Position numbers and translations under genes: made by a program
Part shown: positions 43,339 through 51,809 of the stretch, in pieces
Numbering within the stretch: position 1 is the first letter of the stretch
Layout of the letters: each line of letters starts with the position of its first letter
Origin: Streptomyces sp. NBC_01750
GTDB lineage: Bacteria; Actinomycetota; Actinomycetes; Streptomycetales; Streptomycetaceae
Length of the DNA stretch: 64,000 bases
Assembly (NCBI RefSeq): GCF_035918095.1
Contig: NZ_CP109137.1
Span: 2,854,001 to 2,918,000 of the forward strand
Reading direction: 5' to 3'
The notes under the pieces: model-generated
Told to the model about the DNA's origin: nothing
The model's database searches: none
The model's input: the letters and a program-made list of their open reading frames with translations, nothing else

Positions 43339-43932
43339 TTAGCGTGGCGCGGTGATGTCGGCCTTGAAGGGGCCGCCGTGGCCGGGCACGATCAGGTCCG
43401 CGGCGGCCAGCACGCGGAGCCGGGAGGCGCGCAGTACCTCGCGGTCCGGGGCTACGGGGTCGTCCGCGGGGCCGTCCGAGTGCCACCACAGGTCGCCGGC
43501 GAACGCCACCACGCCCGTGTCCGTGCCGGCCAGCAGGGTGATGTCCTCGAGGCTGTGTCCCGGCGTGCGGATCAGCCGCAGCGACGGGGTTAGTTCGTAG
43601 CCCTCCGCGTCCCGGTTCCTCCACTGGTCGCCCAGGTACTCCACCTTGTGGTCGTGGACCCTGGCCCGTCTGAACAGGCCCACGTTCATGGTGTTGTCCG
43701 GGTGGTGGTGGCTGAGCACCACGTCGGTGATGTCGTCGGGGCCGAGCCCCAACTCCGCGAGCGGGCCGAGGATGTGGTCGCGGCTCGCCACCATGCCGGG
43801 GTCGAAGATCACATGCCGGTCGCCGTCGGTGACGTAGGAGACGGTGGCGGCGACGCCGGGACCGGTGGAGCCGACGTAGCCGGTGGTGAGGATCGTGTAC
43901 ACGGCGCTGCGGCCGAGCGGTGCGTCTGTCAT
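43339..43932 (-). CDS. Metallo-beta-lactamase-fold hydrolase
   Basis: 197 residues. Metal motif LSHHHPDNT (variant of HxHxDH with Asn in the last place), ligand His in TPGHSLEDITLL, Asp in FAGDLWWH and a C-terminal PGHGGPF. It is compact, so closer to small MBL-fold lactonases or thioesterases than to beta-lactamases. Start ATG 43932 (MTDAPLGR). Divergent from a GlxA-type regulator with an inverted repeat between them. Both lie within the interrupted integrase. Confidence 0.87.
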   Translation of the reverse strand: MTDAPLGRSAVYTILTTGYVGSTGPGVAATVSYVTDGDRHVIFDPGMVASRDHILGPLAELGLGPDDITDVVLSHHHPDNTMNVGLFRRARVHDHKVEYLGDQWRNRDAEGYELTPSLRLIRTPGHSLEDITLLAGTDTGVVAFAGDLWWHSDGPADDPVAPDREVLRASRLRVLAAADLIVPGHGGPFKADITAPR

Positions 43933-43965
43933 GTCCCCCATCGTTCCGGGCAGGCCGGGCCGCTG

Positions 43966-44010
43966 ACGAGTGGCACTGCTGCCCCTCATCGCAGGATTCG
44001 TGCCACTCGT
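43966..44010. promoter_or_regulatory. Inverted repeat between MBL-fold and GlxA genes
   Basis: acgagtggcac (43966-43976) and its exact complement gtgccactcgt (44000-44010) flank the divergent promoter region, with a further half-site gtgccac at 44009-44015. Probable binding sites for the AraC-type regulator next door. Confidence 0.65.
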
Positions 44011-44024
44011 GCCACACTGCTCCC

Positions 44025-44981
44025 GTGCCGCCTTTCGTGACTGTTGCCGCGTACGTTCCCCCTGGTGTCGGCATGCTCGCCGTGGGCATCGTCGCCGAGG
44101 TGTTCGGCCCTCACGGGGAGGGGCTGCCCGGCTTCGACTTCGTGCTGTGCACCGACCGGCCCGGGCCGGTCCCTACCGACCTCGGCGTGCCGCTCATGGT
44201 CGCGCATGGCCTGGACCGGCTGACTGCCGCGGATCTGGTGATCGCCTTGCCATGGGCCGGCTTCCGTACGCCACCCGGTCCCGCTGTGCTTGACGCGTTT
44301 TCGGCCGCACACGAGAGCGGCTCACTGGTCGCGGCCCACTGTGTCGGCACGTTCGCGCTCGCCGCCGCCGGTCTGCTCGACGGCCGACGGGCCACCACGC
44401 ACTGGCGGTTCGCCGAACTGCTGGCCCACCGCCACCCGGACGTCGTTGTGGACCCCGACGCCCTGTACATCGACGAAGGGCGGATCACCACGGGTGCGGG
44501 AGCCGCCGCCGGCTTCGATCTGTGCCTGCATCTGCTGAGGCGGGAGTACGGGGCCGCGATGGCCAACGCCGTCGCCCGCGACATGGTGCTGCCCTCCCAC
44601 AGGGACGGCGGTCAGGCCCAGTATCTGACCTCCCCCGTCCCTGAGGACTGCCAGGACGAGCGTCTCGCCGAGGTGCTCGCCTGGGCCCGCGAGCACCTCC
44701 ACGAACCGCTTCCCGTCGCGGAACTGGCCCGACGCGCAGTGATGAGCAAACGGTCCTTCGCCCGCCGCTTCGCCGCCGCGACCGGCACCACACCGCACGC
44801 CTGGCTCCGGAGCCTGCGACTGAGCAGCGCCGAGGAACTCCTGGAAACCACGGACCTGCCGATCGAGGAGATCGCCCACCGGGTCGGATACGGAAGCGCG
44901 GCCGTCCTGCGCGAACAGTTCGTGCGCCGCCGGGGTGTGCCGCCCCGTTCCTACCGCCGCTCGTTCACCAACGCGCCGTAG
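44025..44981 (+). CDS. GlxA-family regulator (DJ-1/PfpI domain plus AraC HTH)
   Basis: 318 residues from GTG 44025 (VPPFVTVAAYVPPGVGMLAVG). Residues 1-185 are a DJ-1/PfpI-like domain with the nucleophile-elbow Cys in AAHCVGTFALAAAGLL, followed by RATTHWRFAELLAHRHPDVVVDPDALYID. Residues 210-318 are an AraC double HTH (VAELARRAVMSKRSFARRFAAATGTTPHAWLRSLRLSSAEELLETTDLPIEEIAHRVGYGS). It probably activates the divergent MBL-fold gene. Confidence 0.92.
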   Translation: MPPFVTVAAYVPPGVGMLAVGIVAEVFGPHGEGLPGFDFVLCTDRPGPVPTDLGVPLMVAHGLDRLTAADLVIALPWAGFRTPPGPAVLDAFSAAHESGSLVAAHCVGTFALAAAGLLDGRRATTHWRFAELLAHRHPDVVVDPDALYIDEGRITTGAGAAAGFDLCLHLLRREYGAAMANAVARDMVLPSHRDGGQAQYLTSPVPEDCQDERLAEVLAWAREHLHEPLPVAELARRAVMSKRSFARRFAAATGTTPHAWLRSLRLSSAEELLETTDLPIEEIAHRVGYGSAAVLREQFVRRRGVPPRSYRRSFTNAP

Positions 44982-45079
44982 CGAGCCGGGCGAGCCGACG
45001 CCGTTCTGCGCAGGCCGCTCTCCCGCACCCACAGTCACCTGGCTGCGAGGTGAGCTGCGGATCCCCGTCCAGTCGCTCT

Positions 45080-45577
45080 TGGCCGGGACGAACTGCCCGG
45101 TCGTCGGACTTCGGTGGCAATCGGTCAAGGTCGCTCCGCAGGACACCTATCGGTCGACGTCACACCGCGCGTGTCTCCCGACCAGCGCCGCGACGATGCA
45201 CCGCATCAACGTGCGCGCTGCCCTGGACCGAGGTCAGCCTCGCGGACCTGTGGCTGCGGATCTCCGCACAGACGAAACGGTGAGCCGATTCACCCGGACT
45301 GGGTCAGCCGGCGATGCAAGCGCCTGGCTGAGCTGTCCGGGCTGCCCCCGCTCCGCCTCCACGATGCCCGGCACATCTCAGCGAGCCTTTCATTGCTCGC
45401 AGGGAACGACATCGAGGTCGTGCAGGAGAAGCTGGGCTCGCCCATGTGGCGAGCTACGGCGACCTCTGGGCAGTGGGCGCCCTGCTACGGCACGACGGCG
45501 AACCAAGGAAGCCGCGTAGGGACACGCGGCTGGGGCGTGTCGTTGCCGCCTCTGTCCACACACTGTCCACACACTGA
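45080..45577 (+). pseudogene. C-terminal fragment of a tyrosine recombinase (integrase), frameshifted
   Basis: Pieces of the catalytic domain are visible: GLRWQSV near 45090-45115 (box I Arg region), then PIHPDWVSRRCKRLAELSGL followed by PPLRLHDARHISASLSLLAG and NDIEVVQEKLG (45288-45440), which is the HxxR box and following helix. The frame then shifts; a natural-looking end ASVHTLSTH with TGA at 45575-45577 is in another frame. The catalytic Tyr region is not intact. With the piece at 42982-43317 this is one integrase gene split by the MBL/GlxA segment and decayed. Confidence 0.75.
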
Positions 45578-45674
45578 GTGGACAACGGCAGAAACGGGCC
45601 GTCACGATCACCAGCAAGATCCGTCCGACCAGCGAAGACACTGGTCAGATCGTTTCTCCACGCGTAGCGCGCAG

Positions 45675-45748
45675 TGGGGCGGGTGGGACTCGAACCCACG
45701 GCCGACGGATTATGAGTCCGCTGCTCTAACCGGCTGAGCTACCGCCCC
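45675..45748 (-). tRNA. tRNA-Ile (CAT, lysidine type)
   Basis: 74-nt cloverleaf on the minus strand: acceptor GGGGCGG/CCGCCCC, D-arm GCTC...GAGC, anticodon loop CTCATAA with anticodon CAT, T-arm GTGGG-TTCGAGT-CCCAC, discriminator A, CCA not encoded. The anticodon-loop context matches tRNA-Ile2, whose C34 is modified to lysidine, more than elongator Met; annotation as Met remains possible. Its 3' end faces the integrase remnant about 100 bp away. Confidence 0.9.
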
Positions 45749-45759
45749 TAACGGCGCGT

Positions 45760-45777
45760 CGCGCACATATGTGCGCG
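45760..45777. promoter_or_regulatory. 18-bp perfect palindrome upstream of tRNA-Ile
   Basis: cgcgcacatatgtgcgcg is fully self-complementary and lies 12 bp from the 5' end of tRNA-Ile(CAT), in the transcript-start region. Could be a regulator site or a leader RNA hairpin. Confidence 0.45.
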
Positions 45778-45903
45778 CCGTCTGCCGCAGCATAGCCGCT
45801 CATACGATCTCCTGCCTCGGATGGTCGGCAACGCACAATCATGAGGACTGTGCTGCCCGCTGCCCGGTTCCAGAAGACATCAGGAAGTCGTCGAGGGCAC
45901 ACG

Positions 45904-45927
45904 AAAAAGGACCCCGAAGGGTCCTCT
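45904..45927 (-). terminator. Rho-independent terminator of the tRNA-Asn pair
   Basis: On the minus strand: GAGGACCC-TTCG-GGGTCC followed by TTTTT. The stem, tetraloop and U-run are textbook and lie 12 nt after the 3' end of the second tRNA-Asn. Confidence 0.92.
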
Positions 45928-45938
45928 TCCGGTTTCCG

Positions 45939-46011
45939 CTCCCCCGGCTGGACTCGAACCAGCAACCCTCCGGTTAACAGCCGAATGCTCTGCCAATTGA
46001 GCTACAGGGGA
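45939..46011 (-). tRNA. tRNA-Asn (GTT), copy 2
   Basis: 73-nt cloverleaf on the minus strand: acceptor TCCCCTG/CGGGGGA, anticodon loop CTGTTAA, T-arm GCTGG-TTCGAGT-CCAGC, discriminator G, no encoded CCA. It differs from copy 1 in the anticodon stem and T stem, and in one acceptor-adjacent base pair. It is transcribed after copy 1 and ends at a clear terminator. Confidence 0.96.
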
Positions 46012-46016
46012 TCGCG

Positions 46017-46089
46017 CTCCCCCGACTGGACTCGAACCAGTAACCTGCCGGTTAACAGCCGGCTGCTCTGCCAATTGAGCTACAGGGGA
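46017..46089 (-). tRNA. tRNA-Asn (GTT), copy 1
   Basis: 73-nt cloverleaf: acceptor TCCCCTG/CGGGGGA, anticodon stem GCCGG/CCGGC with loop CTGTTAA, T-arm ACTGG-TTCGAGT-CCAGT, discriminator G. Only 5 nt separate it from copy 2, so both come from one precursor. Confidence 0.96.
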
Positions 46090-46262
46090 TTGCTGCATGT
46101 GCACCGAACGTACCCACCTCGGGGCGTCCCGGGGGGCGTGTGCTCGCTGCGACACATACATTAGCGCAAGCAGGGGGGTGCTCCGCCAATCGGTATGCCC
46201 GGGGTGATCTCGGGCCTCGCCGGGTAGACGGGCAGCACCGACGCAAGGGAAGGGTGGCAGCC

Positions 46263-46562
46263 ATGCGGTACAAGCTGACGTTCGTCATCGGACTGGCCCT
46301 CGGCTACGTTCTCGGCACCCGGGCCGGCCGCGAGCGCTATGAGCAGCTCAAGAAGTCCGCGCGCCAGATCGCTCAGAACCCCGCGGTGCGCAACGCCGCC
46401 GAGACCGCGGCGCAGGGCAGCCGCGAGGTGGCGGGCAAGGCATTCCACGCGGTGAGCGAAAAGGTCGGGGAGCGGGTGCCCGACTCGGTTGCGGAGCGGG
46501 TGCGGTCGCTGCGGGAGCGGACCGCGGCCGGTGAGGACGAGTGGGGAACAAGCAACACGTGA
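46263..46562 (+). CDS. YtxH-like small protein
   Basis: 99 residues. MRYKLTFVIGLALGYVLGTRAGRERYEQLKKSARQIAQNP: a short hydrophobic N-terminal segment with GYVLGTRAGRERYE, typical of YtxH-domain proteins, followed by an amphipathic helical tail (NAAETAAQGSREVAGKAFHAVSEKVGERV). Probably membrane-associated; function unknown. ATG 46263 after gaagggtggcagcc. The frame upstream overlaps tRNA flank sequence and is not used. Confidence 0.82.
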   Translation: MRYKLTFVIGLALGYVLGTRAGRERYEQLKKSARQIAQNPAVRNAAETAAQGSREVAGKAFHAVSEKVGERVPDSVAERVRSLRERTAAGEDEWGTSNT

Positions 46563-46598
46563 CGCGGTACCCCTGCGGGTGCGGCAGAATCGTCTGAC

Positions 46599-48044
46599 AT
46601 GGGGATAGTCGCCGGGCTGGACAGTTCGTCTGCATTCACGCGCATCGTCGTCTGTGACGCGGACACGGGCGCCGTGCTGCGCCAGGGGTACGCACCGCAC
46701 CCCGTCGAGGCGAAGGCCACCGAGATAGATCCGCAGGCCTGGCTCCTGTCGCTCGGTGAGGCCGCGACCGGCGGGCTGTTGGAAGGCGTACAGGCCATCG
46801 GGGTGTCCGCGCAGCAGCACGGACTGCTGGCGCTGGACCGGCAGGGCAATCTCGTACGGCCCGCACTGCTCGGCAATGACAAACGGGCGCAGGTCGCGGC
46901 GGCGGATCTGATCGACGCGCTGGGCGGGCGGCAGGCATGGGCCGAAGCCGTCGGCTCGGTGCCGCAGGCCGCGCAGCCGGTGTCGAAGCTGCGCTGGATG
47001 GCGCGCTCCGAGCCGGAGCTCGCGCAGCGGGTCGCGCTGGTGATGCAGCCGCACGACTGGCTGGTGTGGCAGTTGCTCGGCCGGCCCGTCCGCAGGACCA
47101 CGGACCGCGGCGGCGCCTCCGGCACCGGGTACTGGTCCGCGGGCAGCGGGTCCTACCGGCCCGATCTGGTGGAGCTCGCGCTCGGGCACCAGTGCGCGCT
47201 GCCCGAGGTGCTCGGTCCGGCCGAGGCCGCGGGGATGACGCCCGAGGGGCTGCTGATCTCGGCCGGGACCGGCGAGACGATGGCTGCGGCGTTCGGGCTC
47301 GGCGTCGGGGTCGGCGACGCGGTGGTGTCGCTCGGGGCTTCGGGTTCCGTGATGGCCGTGCACCATGAGGCGCTGGCCGATCCGAGCGGGATGATCACGT
47401 CGTTCGCCGACGCGACCGGGATGCATCTGCCGGTCGTGCACACACTCAACGCCGTACGGGCGCTGCGCGGAACAGCCGAGCTGCTGGGTCTGGAGAACCT
47501 CGACGAGCTCTCCGCGCAGGCGATGAAGTCGACGCCGGGATCGTCCGGGCTTGTGCTGCTGCCGTATCTGGAGGGCGAGCGGACTCCGCAACTGCCGCAC
47601 ACCGCGGGGACGCTGAGCGGTCTGCGGCGCGAGTCGATGAAGCCCGAGCATCTGGCGCGGGCCGCGTTCGAGGGCATGCTCTGCTCGCTCGCCGACGCGA
47701 TGGATGTGCTGCGCGGGCGCGGGGTCGACGTGCGCAGGGTCTTTCTGCTGGGTGCGGCCGCCGGGCTGCCCGCCGTACAGGCCGCGGCGCCCGCGATCTT
47801 CGGGGCGCAGGTCGTCGTACCGCAGCCCGCCGACTATGCGGCACTGGGTGCGGCCCGGCAGGCCGCCTGGTCGCTCGGCGTCTCGCAGGGGACGCTGTCT
47901 CCGGGCGCTCCGCCGGCCTGGCAGGGCGCGGCCGCGCAGGTCTTCGAGCCCGGTGAGAATCTGGCGGTGGGTCAGGCGGTTCGCCAGCAGTACGGTGCGA
48001 CGCGGGACCAGATTCATCCGGGGGCGTTCAACCCGACTTCTTGA
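46599..48044 (+). CDS. FGGY-family carbohydrate kinase (xylulokinase-like)
   Basis: 481 residues of the FGGY sugar kinase fold: GLDSSSAFTRIVVCDADTGAVL (phosphate loop region), SAQQHGLLALD, then DWLVWQLLGRPVRRTTDRGGASGTGYW and VVSLGASGSVMAV in the second domain, with C-terminal VFLLGAAAGLPAVQAAAPAIFGAQVV. Closest in pattern to XylB (QQHG substrate motif), though no xylose genes are nearby. Phosphorylates a ketose or polyol with ATP. Confidence 0.88.
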   Translation: MGIVAGLDSSSAFTRIVVCDADTGAVLRQGYAPHPVEAKATEIDPQAWLLSLGEAATGGLLEGVQAIGVSAQQHGLLALDRQGNLVRPALLGNDKRAQVAAADLIDALGGRQAWAEAVGSVPQAAQPVSKLRWMARSEPELAQRVALVMQPHDWLVWQLLGRPVRRTTDRGGASGTGYWSAGSGSYRPDLVELALGHQCALPEVLGPAEAAGMTPEGLLISAGTGETMAAAFGLGVGVGDAVVSLGASGSVMAVHHEALADPSGMITSFADATGMHLPVVHTLNAVRALRGTAELLGLENLDELSAQAMKSTPGSSGLVLLPYLEGERTPQLPHTAGTLSGLRRESMKPEHLARAAFEGMLCSLADAMDVLRGRGVDVRRVFLLGAAAGLPAVQAAAPAIFGAQVVVPQPADYAALGAARQAAWSLGVSQGTLSPGAPPAWQGAAAQVFEPGENLAVGQAVRQQYGATRDQIHPGAFNPTS

Positions 48045-48135
48045 CCCCGCCTTGGGTTAATCGCTTGAGGTTCCAGGGGTGGAGTGCCGGAAGATGGGGT
48101 GACCCCCCGATCTTGCCGACCTCGAGAGACTGCGC

Positions 48136-49869
48136 GTGCTGATACGACTACTGCGGACGCACTTGCGTCCGTACAAGAAACCCATCGCCCTGCTCGTGGC
48201 TCTCCAGCTGCTGCAGACCAGCGCCACCCTCTATCTGCCCACCCTGAACGCGGACATCATCGACGACGGTGTCGTGAAGGGGGACACGGGTTACATCCTG
48301 GAAATCGGCGCGCTCATGATCGCCATCAGCCTCGTCCAGGTCTTCTGCAATATCGGAGCCGTCTTCTACGGCGCCAGGACCGCGGCCGCGCTCGGGCGGG
48401 ATGTCCGGGCGGACGTCTTCGACCGGGTGCAGAGCTTCTCAGCGCGGGAAGTCGGGCACTTCGGTGCGCCGTCGCTGATCACGCGTACGACCAATGACGT
48501 CCAACAGGTCCAGATGCTGGTCCTGATGGCGTTCACGCTGATGGTGTCGGCGCCGATCATGTGCGTCGGCGGCATCATCATGGCGCTCGGCCAGGATGTG
48601 CCGCTGTCGGCGGTGCTGCTGGCCGTGGTGCCTGTGCTGGGCATCGCGGTGTCGCTGATAGTCAAGAAGATGCGTCCGCTGTTCCGCACCATGCAGGAGC
48701 GTCTGGACACCGTGAACCGGGTGCTGCGGGAGCAGATCACCGGCAACCGCGTCATTCGCGCCTTCGTACGGGACGAGTACGAGAAGGAACGCTTCCGCGA
48801 GGCCAACACCGAGCTCACGAACGTGTCGCTGTCCACCGGCCGGCTGATGGCGCTGATGTTCCCGACCGTCATGACGGTGGTGAATGTGTCGTCCATCGTC
48901 GTCGTCTGGTTCGGTGCTCACCGGATCGACAGCGGTGCGATACAGATCGGCGCGCTGACCGCGTTCCTCGCCTATCTGATGCAGATCGTGATGGCCGTGA
49001 TGATGGCCACCTTCATGTTCATGATGGTGCCGCGCGCCGAGGTCTGTGCCGAGAGGATCGAGGAGGTCCTGGGCACGGATTCGAGTGTGGTGCCGCCGGC
49101 CGAGCCGGTACGGCAGCTGCGCAGACGCGGACATCTGGAGCTGCGGGGCGCCGAGTTCCGCTATCCGGGGGCCGAGGAGCCGGTGCTGCGGAGCGTCGAA
49201 CTGGTGGCGCGGCCCGGCGAGACGACCGCGATCATCGGGTCGACGGGCAGTGGCAAGTCGACCCTGCTGGGTCTCGTACCGCGGCTGTTCGATGTGACGG
49301 GCGGCGAGGTTCTCGTCGACGGCGTGGATGTGCGCGAGCTCGATCCGGCGCTGATGGCCAGGACGGTGGGGCTCGTGCCCCAGAAGCCGTATCTCTTCTC
49401 CGGGACCGTGGCCACCAATCTGCGCTACGGGAAGCCCGCCGCCAGTGACGAAGAGCTGTGGCAGGCGCTCGAAGTGGCGCAGGCCGCGGACTTCGTACGG
49501 GAGCTGGAAGGCGGGCTGAACGCGCCGATCGCCCAGGGTGGGACCAATGTCTCCGGCGGGCAGCGGCAGCGGCTCGCGATCGCCAGGACACTGGTGCAGC
49601 GGCCCGAGATTTTCCTCTTCGACGACTCCTTCTCCGCGCTGGACTACGCCACGGACGCTGCGCTGCGCCGGGCACTGGCGAGCGAGACCGCGGAGTCGAC
49701 CGTGGTGATCGTCGCCCAGCGAGTGTCCACCATCCGTGACGCCGACCGGATCGTGGTGCTGGACGAGGGGCAGGTCGTGGGGACGGGAAGCCACCACGAG
49801 CTCATGGAGAGCAACGAGACCTACCGCGAGATCGTGCTCTCGCAGCTGACGGAGGCTGAGGCCGCATGA
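48136..49869 (+). CDS. ABC exporter half-transporter (first of pair)
   Basis: 577 residues: a six-helix type I exporter membrane domain (residues 1-310) followed by an ATPase domain with Walker A IIGSTGSGKSTLLG, Q-loop LVPQKPYLFSGTV, signature VSGGQRQRLAIARTL, and Walker B EIFLFDDSFSALDYATD. Asp replaces the usual Glu after the Walker B Asp, the mark of a degenerate site in heterodimeric exporters. GTG start. It overlaps the next gene by four bases (ATGA), so the two form a heterodimer exporting lipids, peptides or drugs. Confidence 0.93.
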   Translation: MLIRLLRTHLRPYKKPIALLVALQLLQTSATLYLPTLNADIIDDGVVKGDTGYILEIGALMIAISLVQVFCNIGAVFYGARTAAALGRDVRADVFDRVQSFSAREVGHFGAPSLITRTTNDVQQVQMLVLMAFTLMVSAPIMCVGGIIMALGQDVPLSAVLLAVVPVLGIAVSLIVKKMRPLFRTMQERLDTVNRVLREQITGNRVIRAFVRDEYEKERFREANTELTNVSLSTGRLMALMFPTVMTVVNVSSIVVVWFGAHRIDSGAIQIGALTAFLAYLMQIVMAVMMATFMFMMVPRAEVCAERIEEVLGTDSSVVPPAEPVRQLRRRGHLELRGAEFRYPGAEEPVLRSVELVARPGETTAIIGSTGSGKSTLLGLVPRLFDVTGGEVLVDGVDVRELDPALMARTVGLVPQKPYLFSGTVATNLRYGKPAASDEELWQALEVAQAADFVRELEGGLNAPIAQGGTNVSGGQRQRLAIARTLVQRPEIFLFDDSFSALDYATDAALRRALASETAESTVVIVAQRVSTIRDADRIVVLDEGQVVGTGSHHELMESNETYREIVLSQLTEAEAA

Positions 49870-51788
49870 GCGGGCCGGGCGGACGCATGATGATGGGCCC
49901 CACCGAGCGGTCCATGGACTTCAAGGGCTCGGGCAAGCGGCTGCTGCGGCAGCTCGCGCCGGAGCGGGCCACGCTGTGGACGATGCTCGGCGCGGGTGTG
50001 CTGAGCGTGGCGTTGGCGGTGGTCGGGCCGAAGATTCTGGGGCAGGCGACGGACCTGGTCTTCGCGGGGGTCGTCGGCCGCGGCATGCCGGCCGGGACCA
50101 GCAAGGACCAGGCGATCGAGGGCCTGCGGGACAAGGGCGACGGCGGGCTGGCCGACATGCTGTCCGGGGTGGACTTCACGCCCGGCAACGGCATCGACTT
50201 CGACGCCGTAGCCAATGTGCTGCTGGTCGCGCTGGCCGTGTACGTGGCCGCCGGGCTGCTGATGCTGGTGTCGACGAGGCTGTCGATCCGGGTGATCAAC
50301 CGGACCATGTACCGGATGCGCGAGGACGTACAAGCGAAGCTGTCGCGGCTGCCGCTGTCGTACTTCGACCGGGCCAAGCGCGGCGAGGTGCTCAGCCGGG
50401 CGACGAACGACATGGACAACATCTCGCAGACCATGCAGCAGACCATGGGACAGCTGATCAACTCACTGCTGACCATCGTGGGCGTGCTGGCGATGATGTT
50501 CTGGATCTCGCCTCTGCTGGCGCTGGTCGCACTGGTGACGGTGCCGGTGTCGGTCTTTGTGGCGACGAGGGTCGGCAAGCGTTCGCAGCCGCAGTTCGTG
50601 CAGCAGTGGAAGTCCACGGGCAAGCTCAACGCCCATATCGAGGAGATGTACACGGGCCACGCCCTGGTGAAGATCTTCGGACGGCAGGACGAGTCGGCGC
50701 AGGCCTTCGCCGAGCAGAACGAGACGCTGTACGAGGCCGGTTTCAAGGCCCAGTTCAACAGCGGCGTCATGCAGCCGCTGATGTTCTTCGTCTCCAACCT
50801 CAACTACGTGCTGGTGGCGGTCGTCGGCGGCCTGCGGGTCGCGACCGGCACACTGTCGATCGGCGATGTGCAGGCGTTCATACAGTACTCGCGCCAGTTC
50901 TCGATGCCGCTGACCCAAGTCGCGTCGATGGCGAACCTGGTGCAGTCGGGCGTCGCCTCGGCCGAGCGGATCTTCGAGCTGCTGGACGCGCAGGAGCAGC
51001 AGCCGGACTCCCCATCGGCCGAGCGGCCGAAGCAGCTGCGCGGTCAGGTGTCTTTGGAGAAGGTGGCCTTCCGGTACGAGCCGGAGAAGCCTCTCATCGA
51101 GGATCTGTCGCTGAGCGTCGAACCCGGTCACACGGTCGCGATCGTCGGGCCGACCGGCGCGGGCAAGACCACGCTGGTGAATCTGCTGATGCGGTTCTAC
51201 GAGGTGACGGGCGGCCGGATCAGCCTGGACGGCGTGGACGTCGCGAAGATGTCGCGTGAGGAACTGCGGTCCGGGATAGGCATGGTGCTCCAGGACACCT
51301 GGCTGTTCGGCGGCACCATCGCGGAGAACATCGCCTACGGATCCTCCCGCGAGGTGACCCGGGAGGAGATCGAGGAGGCGGCGCGGGCCGCCCACGCGGA
51401 CCGGTTCGTACGGACCCTGCCCGACGGCTACGACACGGTGATCGACGACGAGGGCTCGGGCGTCAGCGCGGGCGAGAAGCAGCTGATCACCATCGCGCGG
51501 GCGTTCCTCTCCGACCCGGTGATCCTGGTGCTGGACGAGGCGACCAGTTCGGTCGACACCCGCACCGAGGTACTGATCCAGAAGGCGATGGCGCGCCTGG
51601 CCCACGGCCGTACGAGCTTTGTCATCGCACACCGGCTCTCCACCATCCGGGACGCGGATGTGATCCTGGTGATGGAGAACGGCGCGATCGTCGAACAGGG
51701 TACGCACGACGGGCTGTTGGCGGCGAACGGCGCGTATGCGCGGCTGTACGCGGCCCAGTTCGCGCAGGCGGTCGTGGAGGTGGAGTAG
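49866..51788 (+). CDS. ABC exporter half-transporter (second of pair)
   Basis: 640 residues, type I exporter fold with an about 60-residue extra loop early in the membrane domain (RGMPAGTSKDQAIEGLRDKG region). ATPase motifs: Walker A IVGPTGAGKTTLVN, Q-loop MVLQDTWLFGGTIAENIAYG, signature VSAGEKQLITIARAF (GEKQ variant), Walker B VILVLDEATSSVDTRTE and switch His in IAHRLSTI. It has the catalytic Glu that its partner lacks. Translationally coupled partner of the gene upstream. Convergent with hrdA. Confidence 0.94.
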   Translation: MSGPGGRMMMGPTERSMDFKGSGKRLLRQLAPERATLWTMLGAGVLSVALAVVGPKILGQATDLVFAGVVGRGMPAGTSKDQAIEGLRDKGDGGLADMLSGVDFTPGNGIDFDAVANVLLVALAVYVAAGLLMLVSTRLSIRVINRTMYRMREDVQAKLSRLPLSYFDRAKRGEVLSRATNDMDNISQTMQQTMGQLINSLLTIVGVLAMMFWISPLLALVALVTVPVSVFVATRVGKRSQPQFVQQWKSTGKLNAHIEEMYTGHALVKIFGRQDESAQAFAEQNETLYEAGFKAQFNSGVMQPLMFFVSNLNYVLVAVVGGLRVATGTLSIGDVQAFIQYSRQFSMPLTQVASMANLVQSGVASAERIFELLDAQEQQPDSPSAERPKQLRGQVSLEKVAFRYEPEKPLIEDLSLSVEPGHTVAIVGPTGAGKTTLVNLLMRFYEVTGGRISLDGVDVAKMSREELRSGIGMVLQDTWLFGGTIAENIAYGSSREVTREEIEEAARAAHADRFVRTLPDGYDTVIDDEGSGVSAGEKQLITIARAFLSDPVILVLDEATSSVDTRTEVLIQKAMARLAHGRTSFVIAHRLSTIRDADVILVMENGAIVEQGTHDGLLAANGAYARLYAAQFAQAVVEVE

Positions 51789-51809
51789 CCCCGCGCGGTC
51801 CTGGGCGTC

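Noticed and set aside
45560..45585. Direct repeat tgtccacacac near the integrase end as an attachment site
   Set aside because: The two copies are adjacent, not at element borders, and do not match the tRNA 3' end; more likely coding repetition at the integrase C-terminus.
45675..45748. Searched by eye for a direct repeat of the tRNA-Ile 3' end (attL/attR) elsewhere in the window
   Set aside because: No second copy was seen near 42.9-43.0 kb or elsewhere; the other attachment border may be lost or lie outside the window.
46161..48017. 618-codon minus-strand open frame opposite the FGGY kinase
   Set aside because: Shadow frame with abnormal composition; the plus-strand kinase motifs are unambiguous. 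It also overlaps the YtxH-like gene.
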